Shown in pieces: positions 26,443 to 38,366 of a stretch of DNA of 64,000 nucleotides. The position numbers and the translations under genes are program-made. Where the stretch lies: positions 7,445,532 through 7,509,531 of the forward strand of contig NW_025813447.1 in assembly GCF_021976095.1 (NCBI RefSeq). Reading direction: 5' to 3'. This stretch comes from Xenia sp. Carnegie-2017 (lineage: Eukaryota; Cnidaria; Anthozoa; Malacalcyonacea; Xeniidae). Each line of letters begins with the position of its first letter. The stretch's first letter is position 1. The notes beneath the pieces were generated by a model, which saw only the letters and a list, made by a program, of their open reading frames with translations, searched no databases and was not told the origin of the DNA.

Positions 26443-27184
26443 AATGATTTAGCTCTCAATCCTCTAGATGTCTAACTACCGTGTTAAGGTGAGACAAGGA
26501 TGTCATCTTGAAAGGGTGGCAAAAGCAAAACAAAAATGAAAATCAGCTGAAAGAAGGTTTAAAACTCAATCCTATCAAACATTTTGAAAATCAAACCTAG
26601 ACTATCAACTTTGCAACTGTCTATTAGCTCAGGAAAAGCAGATATTAGCCTTAAATATCGTCAGTTTTGCCACCTTTCAAGATGGCGGCTTGCCTCACTC
26701 GTAACTATGGAATTTCAGCGGAATCAGCTATCTAGATTGGATTCTAGGTCATCGAATAGACCATAAATTTTAATTTAAGATTACAACGATGACTATCTGT
26801 GCACGTGATTCGTTCTTGTAAAGACCACAGACCGAAATCGATGATTCTTTGAATCATTGTTAACCAATGACCTTGAACCCAATCTACTAGATATCTGACT
26901 CCGTTATAGAGGGCTCTGATAGTAATGAGTGAGGCAAGCCGCCATCTTGAAATGTGGTAAAACTGACGATATTACGACTAATATCTTCTTTTGCTGAGTT
27001 GATACTTGATAGACAGTCACAAAGTTGATAGTCTAGGTTTAATTCTTGAAATATTTGATAGGATGAGTTTTTTAAACTTTGTTTTAATTGCCTTTTCATT
27101 TTGATTTTGCCATCTTTCAAGATGACATCCTTGCTCACCTTGACACGGTAGTAAGAGATCTAGAAGATTGGGATCTAAATCATT
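26443..27184. mobile_element. Foldback element, unit 4
   Basis: The fourth copy of the near-palindrome. Its right arm carries the GTAAGAGATC variant and flanking GTTCTTACC, which match unit 1 rather than units 2 and 3. Confidence 0.8.
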
Positions 27185-27706
27185 GTTCTTACCACGCTAA
27201 TGTACGAGGGTGTTATAAGCATGGCGCTTATTACCACAAACATACTCCTTGCTGTTCGGCCTTTGCAAGTTGGAGTCGGTCGAATGAATGACAAAACTGA
27301 GCTACGATTAATCAAAAAGTAATTCATTGTTAATGTGATACTGTGAGAATTTTGTGATACAAAGTAGTTGTTTTCTATTACTACTTATACTAGTTGATAC
27401 AAAGCATGTTTGTAATCGCCCAATAATTCCAATTATCTCTCCGAGCATAATCAGACACAACGAAGCCCTTTTAAAACTTCCTGCATTGTCTTATCATTTT
27501 CATCTGCATTTGATCCGAAGTGGAAGTCGCCCGTTTCCGACTTCTCACATTCAGCTCCTGTTTAAGTCGTTTATCAGCGGCAATCACACAATACATGTAC
27601 CACTTCAAAAACAAAACAATAATCGGGAGCAATTAACTACTACGCTTTTGCGTGGAAATGTTGATAAAATTACACTAGGCTTTGAAAAAATGAACGGGGG
27701 TGATAA

Positions 27707-29383
27707 TTGACGTCACGACCAATTATCGATGTATGCGCTCACCAGCATACACACGACCACACCACGTGTTCGAACACTGTTCTATCTCTAGATGTGCGTA
27801 ACTGGTCTATTGCGTAACGTATTACAGCAGTATCAAGGTTGCAACTTTTTTGACATATCAACAACGATACAAACGTAACACAAAATTTATTCAATATGAA
27901 TAATCATCAACCATAAAAGTAATGTTTTAATATTATTCACCGCTGCAGTTTCTAAATACCAGGGACAAGGTGAACGTTCTCATAGTCATACCGTACTCAC
28001 ATCTGGGAAGCTACATCTGGGAAGCTACCGGGCGATACTAAAACACCTTGTAACTCTATATGGAATGTTTGCAATACGTTTCTACAGCAAAGCAGTCGCT
28101 GCTAGGCTATTTTTGCTTCACACGTTATAACTCAAAACAACAAATAATGAAGTAATAGTATAAAAAGGCAAGTTACCTATTACAATCAACTTCCCCAACA
28201 AATATTCAAAAGATTAAATACGGCATGAACTAAGAAATCGAGACGTTTTTTGAATAAAACGACTTTTCTTTGTTAAATTTTTCTTCTCGTTAATTCACGA
28301 CTGACTATCGTTTATCAGTTGCCTTAGACATGAGTCAGGAATGTTAAGATACTCGCCATTTTATTTACGTAACAATTACATGACAAATTGGAAAGAATGC
28401 GCTATCATCGAGATAAAGCTTTGCCAGAAAACGTGTAAGCAGCTTAGACTATCCAAACCCAGTGACGAATCAAATAAACATCCTATAGCAGTTCAATTTG
28501 AAATTTTAAAATTATTTCACAACGTCAACTTCTAAAGAATAATCTCTGACCAATATAATTGGGATAAATTAATGTAAAACTATTCAAGAATGAGCTGTTT
28601 AACGTGCGCTACATCCGTTTCTTTGCAGGGAATCATTTCTCAACAATAACTTGTAGACCTATATATATGTTCTAGTAACTATCGTCATAATTAAGAGTGA
28701 ACGAATAATTACAGAAGTACAACAACCAACAAGTGAAAACATGTTTACAGCAACGAAATTTGCAAAAACTAATGAAATGGCTATCCACTCGATTTGTAAG
28801 TCAATGTTTATTTTATGTCAACAACTGACTTGAAAATCCTGTGAATCAGCACTCAACTACTTTTAACGTACATATATGAATAGCTGTAATATTCTCCTTA
28901 ACATAAAGATACTATCTCCTCAGAACGATTGAAATCGTCTATACACTTCATTCTTCGAAACGAAACTGTAAAATGAACGAAAATATCTATAATACAACGT
29001 GATCTTTTTAGCTCTTCAGGTAAAAAAAATAACAAGAAATGTTTGAACAATGCCTTCGTGGAAGAATTAATCCAATGCCAATGAAAAGATACTGTTTGGG
29101 TAAAAGTATCCCAATGCGTAAAGGAACTGTCCAATATTAGTTTTGTTTCCTTAATTTTTGTAATTTTTCCGGCTCTCCTTATTTCGTTTGAAAAATATCG
29201 AGTATCATGTTCGCTATGAACGTAATCATTCAAGTTAGACGGAAATCCTACAAATTACGTCAGCCGACGGTGTCTCGCGAATATATTGACTTGGGGTATC
29301 GGATTATGAATAATGACCACACATGCAACAAATGAGAGTCGGTGAAAGCCCGATTTGAAAAAAAAAGCTTCGCAAGCATAAAA
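27707..29383. other. Intergenic DNA between the ETS array and the fifth ETS gene
   Basis: Unique AT-rich sequence with no convincing exon on either strand. It begins at the array breakpoint with a palindromic TGACGTCA (27,708-27,715), a CREB/ATF-type site. A 111-codon minus-strand frame at 28,898-29,233 has no recognisable domain. The last few hundred bases probably include the promoter of the fifth ETS gene. Confidence 0.5.
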
Positions 29384-32300
29384 ATGGCAGAGGCAAAATC
29401 ACCAGAGGACACAAAAGCACCGAAGCAACGTATGTATAACACACACTATTTTTATAGTTACACGTCTCTATAATATTAGTAACAAATCAGTACTTTTAGA
29501 AGAAGCTATGTTACTTCTAAAACCTAAACATTTATATAATCATCACATCAATTTCATGAAAAATTTTCTCAAGACTAGATTGCGAATGCTGTGAAAATTG
29601 TTTAATGTACATAAAATAGTTCTAGAAGAAATTATCAAGCATATAATTGCTTTGTCATTGTCTCATTACTATGCATATTTGTAACACTACAAGTAAAGCT
29701 AATAAAACTGTCTTTCCATTTATGCGAAATAATCATCATGCATGTAGCTACGTTTGCCGTGATTAAGTTACGATAGTTTTCAAAAAATATCACTTCATTC
29801 TCTGACAGAAAAAATGGGGATGCTGTCATTAAAGTTTTGTAAAATTATCTCAAACCAAAGTACTCATCTCCCACACAATGTGGTGCAAGACACTCCCACA
29901 GACATTTAACTCTGTAAAACTAAATAAAATTGTCATGAAATCTAACGTTATATAATCTATTTTCAAGGCTGTTTCAACTACTTTAACTGCTTAACTAGAC
30001 AACAAAGTATAAACTTTGTCAATATTCTAAATTGATTTGCACTTCATGTAGTGATGGTTTAATGTTAGATACTTTTAATAGTAATCCATTTCTTACTAGT
30101 AAAACAGCATGGTTTTCTGCAATGTATGTGAAAAATAAGTTAAAATGTTGTTTCATGCTTCATAGTTGAAACACAAATGTCAGTTCTACATGCATAATCC
30201 ATAAACATTTTACACACATCTTTCATCAAAATTACGCATGAAATTCCTCATATTCATGCGCTAACATGAACATAGATAAATATATGATAAATGTTGACAT
30301 CACCATACAGGTAAAGCTAAGCCACCCCCACACATTGATCTGCATTTTATGCGTGTCAACATGTCGATATTTTTCAAGATGCAGCAAATTACGTGTCATT
30401 CGTCTATCGCAAAGTGAAATTTATTTCCCATATACCAAGTTATCGCTTGAATCTTTATATGGATTAACTAAAAATCAATTACATTATTTCAGCAATTAAG
30501 TCAACCCTAAAAGGAATTGCTTGTCATAAAGCATAACATTCAGCATCGAACTTAAAATACTAAATCGTTGACTGAAACATGCAGATATTGAGCTTCGCAT
30601 TACTTATTTTAACTTGGGAGCATAAAGTTTACTTTAACATTCTTGTGAATGCAACTCCACAACAAGTCTCTCGGTAGTCATAAGTACGTATAACCGTCTC
30701 TGTATCTTAATATAAACCGTCAAAAATAGATTTCCTTTGCTACAAGAGATGACCAATTACGTAAATCCGAGAATTAAATGACCAATCCTATTCCTGTGTA
30801 TCAATGGTTTTTACGCACATTATGACAGAGACAGCTAAACGAACGATATTACATATTGACAAAATATAAAAGGTCTTACAGTATCCAATGTTTACTTCTA
30901 AATTAAGAATTATATATACTTGAGGTTAAATAATTATTATTCATTATTCAACGAAGAGCTATTCAGAAAATAGCTTAGTCATAGTCTGACACCTAAAAAC
31001 ACAATTCTTAACGTTCCTATCAGGTTATCAACATGGCAAATTGTGTAGCTTACTACATCGCCCACAACAACGTGGGTAAACAGCGACATGTAAATTACAC
31101 TAAATGCTTCAAAAAAACACGAAAAACCAAGAGCTCTTTGTATAAATGTCGGAAGTAAATATGACTTGCACTGCGTCACATTGGATTTAACATTTTAGTA
31201 GCTGCAAATGTAGTATATCAGCAGCAGTTCATTGCTTGCGAGTGCAATGTAACGAGCACTACTGACGTCTTTCAAAAGAAATTAACACACTTGAACGAGT
31301 CATGTCGAAAAGTAAGTGTTTTAGATATTCATATTACTGTTTACTGTTATTATTGTTGTTGTTTATGTGTACGTTGACATGAAAAAACCTATAAGCGTAA
31401 ACTGTGACTCGGCTTACAAGAAATAGAATCTTAGTTCTCAACTCATTAATTCACTATTCTGGACTTGCTTTAATTCTTTCCTACATTGTTGATAGACTGC
31501 TAAACAGGAATATTTTAGCAATTCTTTCGCTCTACGGCAACGTGGGCGAGCGACATTGTTTGATAAATCCCAAGAGGTCAATTTTAAGTGAAGAATAGGC
31601 TGTGAAGCGATTCAAAAGACAACTCGAGTCGCTTTATTTTCTTTTTTCACCGCAAACATTTATTGAAGCAGTACAGCTTAATTAAGCGTATATAGCTGCT
31701 AGCTATAATGCCTAGGTTGATGTCAAAATGGTTGACCTCAATGCAAAACATTTTGAAATAAATTCAGAATTCAATGCGCATTCATCATCTAGCCAATAAT
31801 TTGGCTGAGTTTGAAAAAGTGAGCGGTTGATGCTGATCCCTTTCAAGGAAGTCCAAATTTCTGTGACATTTTATTACCAGCAAAATAGTTGTGGAGCAAG
31901 TGCACGGTGAAACGCCATTCCCACATATGGAATTCTAAGCAGTTAAATCAACCTTTACGCATATTATTTGTTTTCTTCAAAACAATTAACATTTCATGAC
32001 ACATTGTTACGTTCTCGTACGAAAGATTTGCGTGTAAATTTTATACGTCGTATTTGACGAGAACGAAGTCAATAAGAAGGCAAGAAAAATAGGACGATTT
32101 TTTTATGGTATACGAGTCTCACTAACTCAAGTCACGACGGGTAACAGTGCATAACCGTAAACAAAATGGGGTGTACATGCATGTAATATCCTTGGATCCA
32201 TCCAAAAATTCTTTCTTTCTCTCTTCATCTCATGCAATTGTACATGCTTTTGAGAAAACGCCTGCCATGAAAACGAAACGAAGTTAGCTGTTCCTTTTAG

Positions 32301-35300
32301 ATTGTTCTCCTGGTTTTTGATGATTAGCCTAGCATCAAGAATTGCTGATTTTCACATAGTACTCCAAGAAGAGTCTGGCTATTTTTCTGGTTTTTATCCA
32401 CCTCTATTTAGTCTGCCAAACTCCTAAATTCGTCATAATTTTTTTCAAATTTAATGAAATTCTTCATTCAACTTATCCAACCAGGTGTGACTCCTCGCGA
32501 TTTCAAATTTCAATGGATGACTGCTACAGGTCCTATATTTCAATGAGATTTTAAAGTATCATTGGTGTGAGCCCTTTCGTGTAGCTCAAATGATACATCA
32601 TTTTTTCATTTTTCCAGTCTTTTTTCCGGTGTTTTCCATCAAAGATCAGATACACTTATAGGCGTCTGTGCACAGCTATGTGAGCAGTGCATTTGTTTCA
32701 TGTAAGCTCTCTTGCATTTCATATGAATAGAACTTGAAACATGTGAATCTTGTGTCTTTGATTTCATATGAATTGAAGTTGAAACATGTGGACATCTTTC
32801 AACACAAATTGTTTTGTTGTTACACACACACTTATACTTGCTTGTGAAAGAATAAAAATTCTTCTAATCTTCAAATTTTACCTTTTTTATTTGAATATAA
32901 TTTAGCGTCGCTGGACGAAACAATTGGATTTGAGAATAAATGCTGCCTCCACAACTGCTTCCCAAAGTCACAAAAAACGTTACTGCTATTTTTCTTACAT
33001 AAGCCACCATCTAGAAATTTAATGTCACCGCATTAATAGTCGCGTTTGCATGTAGTTTCACCTCCTTTAAACAGAATTTCGTCGTTAAACAACAACTCCA
33101 TCATTTATCGACGTCAAAACTGCAATATCGCTTGCGATGCATACTCCTTCATGAGCCATGGGAGAATTTGATTTTGGCAATAACTGTACAATGATAGCGT
33201 TTTTAGAAATAACAATGCATTGCTAAAGGGTATGTCTTAGATGTTGCTTTATGTCTGTATTGTTATTGAGGTCTTCATACATAAAGACTATTGAAAACAA
33301 ACAACTAAGAAACTAACCCTTTTTCCTTTCCATCACTAATGATTTCTCGTTCGTTTTAAAGTCAGACAAGTCATCTTTGTTTTTGTTTGATTTCTTGGTG
33401 CTTCTTCAAAACGTCTAGGGTTTTTTTATTGAATGTCCAAGTGCGTTAATGTTTTATCATCTTTGGCCAACCTTGATTTTTTGTTTCAAATTTTATGTTA
33501 TTCGTAAAACCCGGATTCAATTCCAAAGGTTTCAGTCTTGTTGGAAAAGCTTTCTTTCCTTCGAGTTTGGCATCTTCGATATCGTATAAAATTACATCAA
33601 CCATTTTTTGGGAAGACATTGTTCGTTTTGACGTTATCTGGGTTGGGATGAAATCAACTTTGGTTGAACAACTTTGTCTGTTCTCATTTCTTATATCAAA
33701 ATTCTCAAAAGAAACGCCTTAATTCAACTTTTAACTAGACATGGACCTGAAAACGAACAACAAACTTCGTCACTTTCCACTTATTGCTTGGCAAATGAAC
33801 GTGTTTTCCATGTATAATGCTAGCATACAATTTACAAGTAGCATTGCTCAATGCATGTACCACACAGTTTACAACATGTTTCACTACACAGAGCATACAG
33901 TTTACAACAAGTTTCACTGAACAGAGCATACAGTTTACAACATGTTTCACTGCACAGAGCATACAATTTACAACATGTTTCACTGCAAAGAGGATATAGT
34001 TAACATGTTTCACTGAGCAGAGCATACAGTTTACAACATGTTTCACTACACAGAGCATACAGTTTACAACATGTTTCACTACACAGAGCATAAAGTTTAC
34101 AACATGTTTCACTGAACAGAGCATACAGTTTACTACATGTTTCACTACACAGAGCATACAGTTTACAACATGTTTCACTGAACAGAGCATACAGTTTACA
34201 ACAAGTTTCACTGAACAGAGCATATGATTTACAACATGTTTCACTACACAGAGCATACAGTTTACAACATGTTTCACTGAACAGAGCATACAGTTTACAA
34301 CATGTCTCACTACACAGAGCATACAGTTTACAACAAGTTTCACTGAACAGAGCATACGATTTACAACATGTTTCACTACACAGAGCATACAGTTTACAAC
34401 AAGTTTCACTGAACAGAGCATACAGTTTACAACATGTTTCACTGCACAAAGCATACAGTTTACAACATGTTTCACTGAACAGAGCATACAGTTTACAACA
34501 TGTCTCACTACACAGAGCATACAGTTTACAACAAGTTTCACTGAACAGAACATACAGTTTACAACATGTTTCACTGCACAAAGCATACAGTTTACAATAT
34601 GTTTCACTGAACAGAGCACACAGTTTACAACATGTCTCACTACACAGAGCATACAGTTTACAACAAGTTTCACTGAACAGAACATACAGTTTACAACATG
34701 TTTCACTGCAAAGAGCATATAGTTTACAACATGTTTCACTGAACAGAGCATACAGTTTACAACATGTTTCACTGAACAGAGAATACAGTTTACAACATGT
34801 TTTACTACACAGAACATACAGTTTACAACAAGTTTCACTGAACAGAGCATACAGTTTACAACATGTTTCACTACACAGAGCATACAGTTTACAACAAGTT
34901 TCACTGAACAGAGCATAGAGTTTACTACATGTTTCACTACACAGAGCATACAGTTTACAACAAGTTTCACTGAACAGAGCATACAGTTTACAACATGTTT
35001 CACTGAACAGAGCATACAGTTTACAACATGTTTCACTGCACAGAGCATACAATTTACAACATGTTTCACTGAACAGAGCATACAGCTTACAACATGTTTC
35101 ACTGCACAGAGCATACAGTTTACAACATGTTTCACTGCAAAAGCATACAGTTTACAACATGTTTCACTGAACAGAACATATAGTTTACAACATGTTTTAC
35201 CACACAGAGCATACAGTTTACAACATGTTTCACTGCAAAAAGCATATAGTTTACAACATGTTTAACTGAACAGAGCATACAGTTTACAACATGTTTCACT

Positions 35301-38300
35301 GCATAAAGCATACAGTTTACAACATGTTTCACTGCACAAAGCATACAGTTTACAACATGTTTCACTGCACAATGCAAACAGTTTACAACATATTTCATTG
35401 CATGTAGCATACAGTTTACAGTATGTTTTACACCAGTTTATAGTTTGTTTCACTGTTTGAAGCTTATAGTTTAATATGCATGTTTTACTGCATCAGTCTA
35501 CATGCAGCATACAAGTTCACAACATGTTTCACTACAAGCAGAATTCAATTTACAGCATGTTACATTGCATGCTGCATACAGTTTGCAACATGTTTCACAG
35601 CTTAAAGTTTTCAGGTCATTACATGTTTCACTTCAAGCAGCATGCAGTTTGCTTATCTCTCATTAACTTCAGTGTTCAATATTAAAAATTGCTTTAAACT
35701 TTGATTTAAGATTTAAGATTGTTCCAAACAATTCGAATACTCCAAATATGCCTAATGTACCTTGTTAATGACTGCTAGACTAAAAATTGACCTGTTGGAA
35801 AAAAAGCAACAATGAGCCTCGGAGCTTTGCAGTGACACCAAAATTAAACACAAAATATTCAAAATAACTTGTGAAAATTAATAATGAATCGAAAATAAAA
35901 TTAGATCACACAAATTACAGCCAACTATGCAAGCTATGCCCAGTTAGTTGAGATGCATTACATTATTAAATATTTTGCAGTCGTCTTGGCGAAATGACCA
36001 GTATTCATTTTTTGAAAGCACATTTAATAAAATTCACCCTTGCTTGCTAAAAAATTTAATTTTCAATAGATTGCTCAAAAATGCTTTTTCTGTTCCAGCG
36101 AAGGTACGAAAGCCCTGGCAGAGTGCAAAGTTTACAGTATACCTATGGGAGTTTCTATACACTTTACAGCATGTTCTGCTTCTTACAGCTTATATTACAA
36201 TATGTTTTATAGCATGTAGCATAGTTTACAGTTGGGTTTCACTGCTTGAAGCTCACAGTCTACAATATGCGTCATTGCATGTAGCATACAGTTTACAGCA
36301 TGCTTCACTTGCTTAAAGCTTACCTCACAGTATGTTTTGTAGCTTACAGTTGGATTTCACTGATTGAAGCTTATATTCTAGAACATGTTTCACTGCATGT
36401 AGCATAAAGTTTACAGTATGTTTTACAGCATACAGTTTATAGCTTGTTTCACTGCTAGAAACTTGCTGTGTACAACACGTTTCACTGCATGCAGTATATA
36501 GTTTACAGCATCTTTCACTACTAAGAGCTTTCAGATTACAGCATTTGTCATTGCATGTAGCATACAGTTTACTGGATTTTTTCAGCATACAGTTTATAGT
36601 TTGTTTCACTGCTAGAAACTTGCATTGTACAACACGTTTCCACGCATCAGTTTGCATGCACATACAAGTTTACAACATGATTCACTTCAAGCAGAATTCA
36701 GTTTACAGCATGTTACACTGCATGCAGCATACAGTTTACAACATGTTTCACAGCTTAAAGCTTACAGGTCATTACATGTTTCACTGCATCAGTCTACATG
36801 CTGCATACAAGTTCACAACATGTTTCACTACAAGCAGAATTCAATTTACAGCATGTTACAGTGCATGCTGCATACAGTTTACAACATATTTCACAGTTTA
36901 AAGTTTTCAGGTCATTACATGTTTCACTTCAAGCAGCATGCAGTTTGCTTATCTCTCATTAACTTCAGTGTTCAATATTAAAAATTGCTTTAAACTTTGA
37001 TTTAAGATTTTTTATTTATTAAGTGTTCCAAACTATTCAAATTCTCCTAATATGCCTAATTGTAGTTATTGACTGCTTGACTAAAAATTGACTTGTTTAA
37101 AAAAACAACAACAAACGAGATTCGGAGCTTAGCAGTGATGCTAAAATTAAACACAAAACACTCAAAATAACTTGTGAAAATTAATAATGAATCGAAGGTA
37201 AATTAGAATTCATAAATTACAGCCAACTATGCCCAGTTAGTTATGATGCATAATATATTAAATGTTTAGCAATCGTCTTGGCGAAATGCCCAGTATTAAT
37301 TTTATGAAAGCACATTTAATACAATTCTACCCCGCTTGCTAAACAAGTTGATCTTCAATAGATTGCTCAAAATTCCTTTTTCTGTTCCAGCAAAGGTACG
37401 AAAGCCTTGGCAGAGTGGAAAATACACAGTATATCTATGGGAGTTTCTATACAGTTTACTACAAGATCATGAATGCCAATCGCTTATTTCATGGACAAAC
37501 CAGGAGATTAAGGAGTTTCGAATGAAAAATGTCAAAGAGATTGCGAAACTGTGGGGAACTGCGAAAAATAGGCCAACTATGGACGATAAAAAACTTCTAC
37601 GAGCTTTAAGATACTATTACAAGACGAATATATTGAGAAAGGTAGATATAGTTTCCATAAAAATGCTTCAGTCTGCTCCTTTCTGATAAGGCTGTAAGCT
37701 TTAGTTGCAATAATATCAAATATCCTCAAATATCCTCAAAAATGTACTAGTTGTAAAATATTTTCACCGCTAAAGACGACTTTGTCTTCTTTGAACAAAA
37801 ATTAGCACTTAGGAAACAACTTACAAAAGAAGTGCCTGCCTCAGGGAGGAGAACAGTCAAACGACTTTTAATCGTTTTAACCTGACCTTGGTTAAAAGTG
37901 TATTTCATTTGCCTTGTTTTAACAGATCAAAGGACAGAAAGGAGTGTACCAATTTCTTTCACTACCGTATGAAGTGGAAAAAAAGAGCGACGACCTCAAT
38001 GTAGAAAACGAACTTGAATCCGAAACATCTGAGCAACCAGTTGAGAGCAACACCTGGGAAAATATGGGGAGTGGAGGAACAGACGATTTATCATCAATTG
38101 AAGAAGATTCAAATACTGGTGATGCCTCGATCGCATGTCGTGATATAGTAGCTGTAAAAGACGAACAGACCGTTTTCACTAATGTATATGATGCAAGGGA
38201 AAACAGCAGCTCGTCATCGGAGAGTACAGAATCAGGAAATGAAAACAGTGCGAAATATATGGAAGATATTAAAGCGGACATTATCGATGTTGACTTTCCG

Positions 38301-38366
38301 GACTCAGCACAAGAAAACATGGACTGCGTTTTTGAAAATGAAAGTTTAATGCACAGAGACTTTTAA
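29384..38366 (+). CDS. ETS-domain transcription factor, fifth gene (3 exons, alternative first exons)
   Basis: Exons 2 and 3 are certain: 37,391-37,641 (acceptor TTCTGTTCCAG) and 37,926-38,366. Two upstream exons both end in phase 1 and both fit: 29,384-29,429, encoding MAEAKSPEDTKAPKQ (245-residue product), and 31,302-31,311, encoding MSK (233 residues). The first resembles the MAQAK start of the tandem copies in peptide; the second matches their AAAA/GTAAGTG donor exactly. The ETS domain spans the exon 2-3 junction (YLWEFLYSLLQDHE to VYQFLSLPYE) and has a canonical RALRYYYKTNILRK recognition helix. The tail is acidic and serine-rich, with a possible SUMO site VKDE. Splice positions equal those of the array genes, so they are paralogues. 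Intron 1, about 6-8 kb, holds the 33-bp minisatellite. Confidence 0.85.
33855..35440. repeat. 33-bp minisatellite, about 47 units, in intron 1 of the fifth ETS gene
   Basis: The plus-strand unit is close to GCATACAGTTTACAACAT followed by GTTTCACTGAACAGA. Variants alternate (CACTACACAGAG or CACTGAACAGAG; ACATG or ACAAG) in a pattern that suggests multi-unit amplification. Because 33 is a multiple of three and the unit lacks stops in some frames, frames of up to 466 codons appear on the minus strand with an 11-residue period (VKHVVNCMLCS); these are not genes. Drifted copies continue to about 35,650 and again from 36,169 to 36,930. Confidence 0.95.
35476..37458. repeat. About 690-bp duplication carrying the exon 2 acceptor, copies offset by 1.3 kb
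   Basis: Positions 35,476-36,168 and about 36,775-37,458 are the same sequence with modest divergence. Shared blocks include CATCAGTCTACATGC, TCTCTCATTAACTTCAGTG, ACTCAAAATAACTTGTG-like DNA and the end of intron 1 with the start of ETS exon 2. Between the copies lies degenerate minisatellite. The right copy carries the working exon; the left copy holds only its beginning. Confidence 0.85.
36099..36168 (+). pseudogene. Truncated duplicate of exon 2 of the fifth ETS gene
   Basis: After an intact acceptor (TTCTGTTCCAG) the first 70 bases match the real exon at 37,391, encoding KVRKPWQSAKFTVYLWEFLY with few changes. At CTATACACTTTACAGCATG the sequence then passes directly into minisatellite-like repeats, so the rest of the ETS domain and the donor are missing. 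If the acceptor were used, the product would lose its DNA-binding helix. It is probably a by-product of unequal exchange between the exon and the repeat, which share ATACAGTTTAC. Confidence 0.8.

Larger units (their letters stand above)
3..27706 (+). repeat. Tandem array of 7.3-kb units, each with one ETS gene
   Basis: The motif CCCGTAAAATTCGACTTCC recurs, with small changes, at about 3, 7309, 14591 and 22242, and the whole sequence between these points is repeated with only a few percent difference. Unit lengths are about 7306, 7282 and 7651 bp, the third being longer because of a 410-bp insertion. The fourth unit stops at about 27,706, where it joins unrelated DNA beside a TGACGTCA motif. 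The first unit starts at the window edge, so the array probably extends to the left. Units differ by scattered substitutions and small indels; copy 3, for example, lacks about 70 bp near 16,268. This argues against a pure assembly artefact. Every unit keeps an intact gene. Confidence 0.97.

Noticed and set aside
3-27706. Array as an assembly artefact
   Set aside because: Units differ by many substitutions, indels and one transposon insertion, so they are not simple duplicate contigs. Mis-joined haplotypes cannot be fully excluded without reads.
33735-35135. 466-codon minus-strand frame with an 11-residue period (and a 350-codon frame beside it)
   Set aside because: It is a by-product of a stop-free 33-bp minisatellite. 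More than one frame is open, and it has no gene context.
33855-35440. CRISPR-like array
   Set aside because: Adjacent units have no unique spacers. It is a plain eukaryotic minisatellite.
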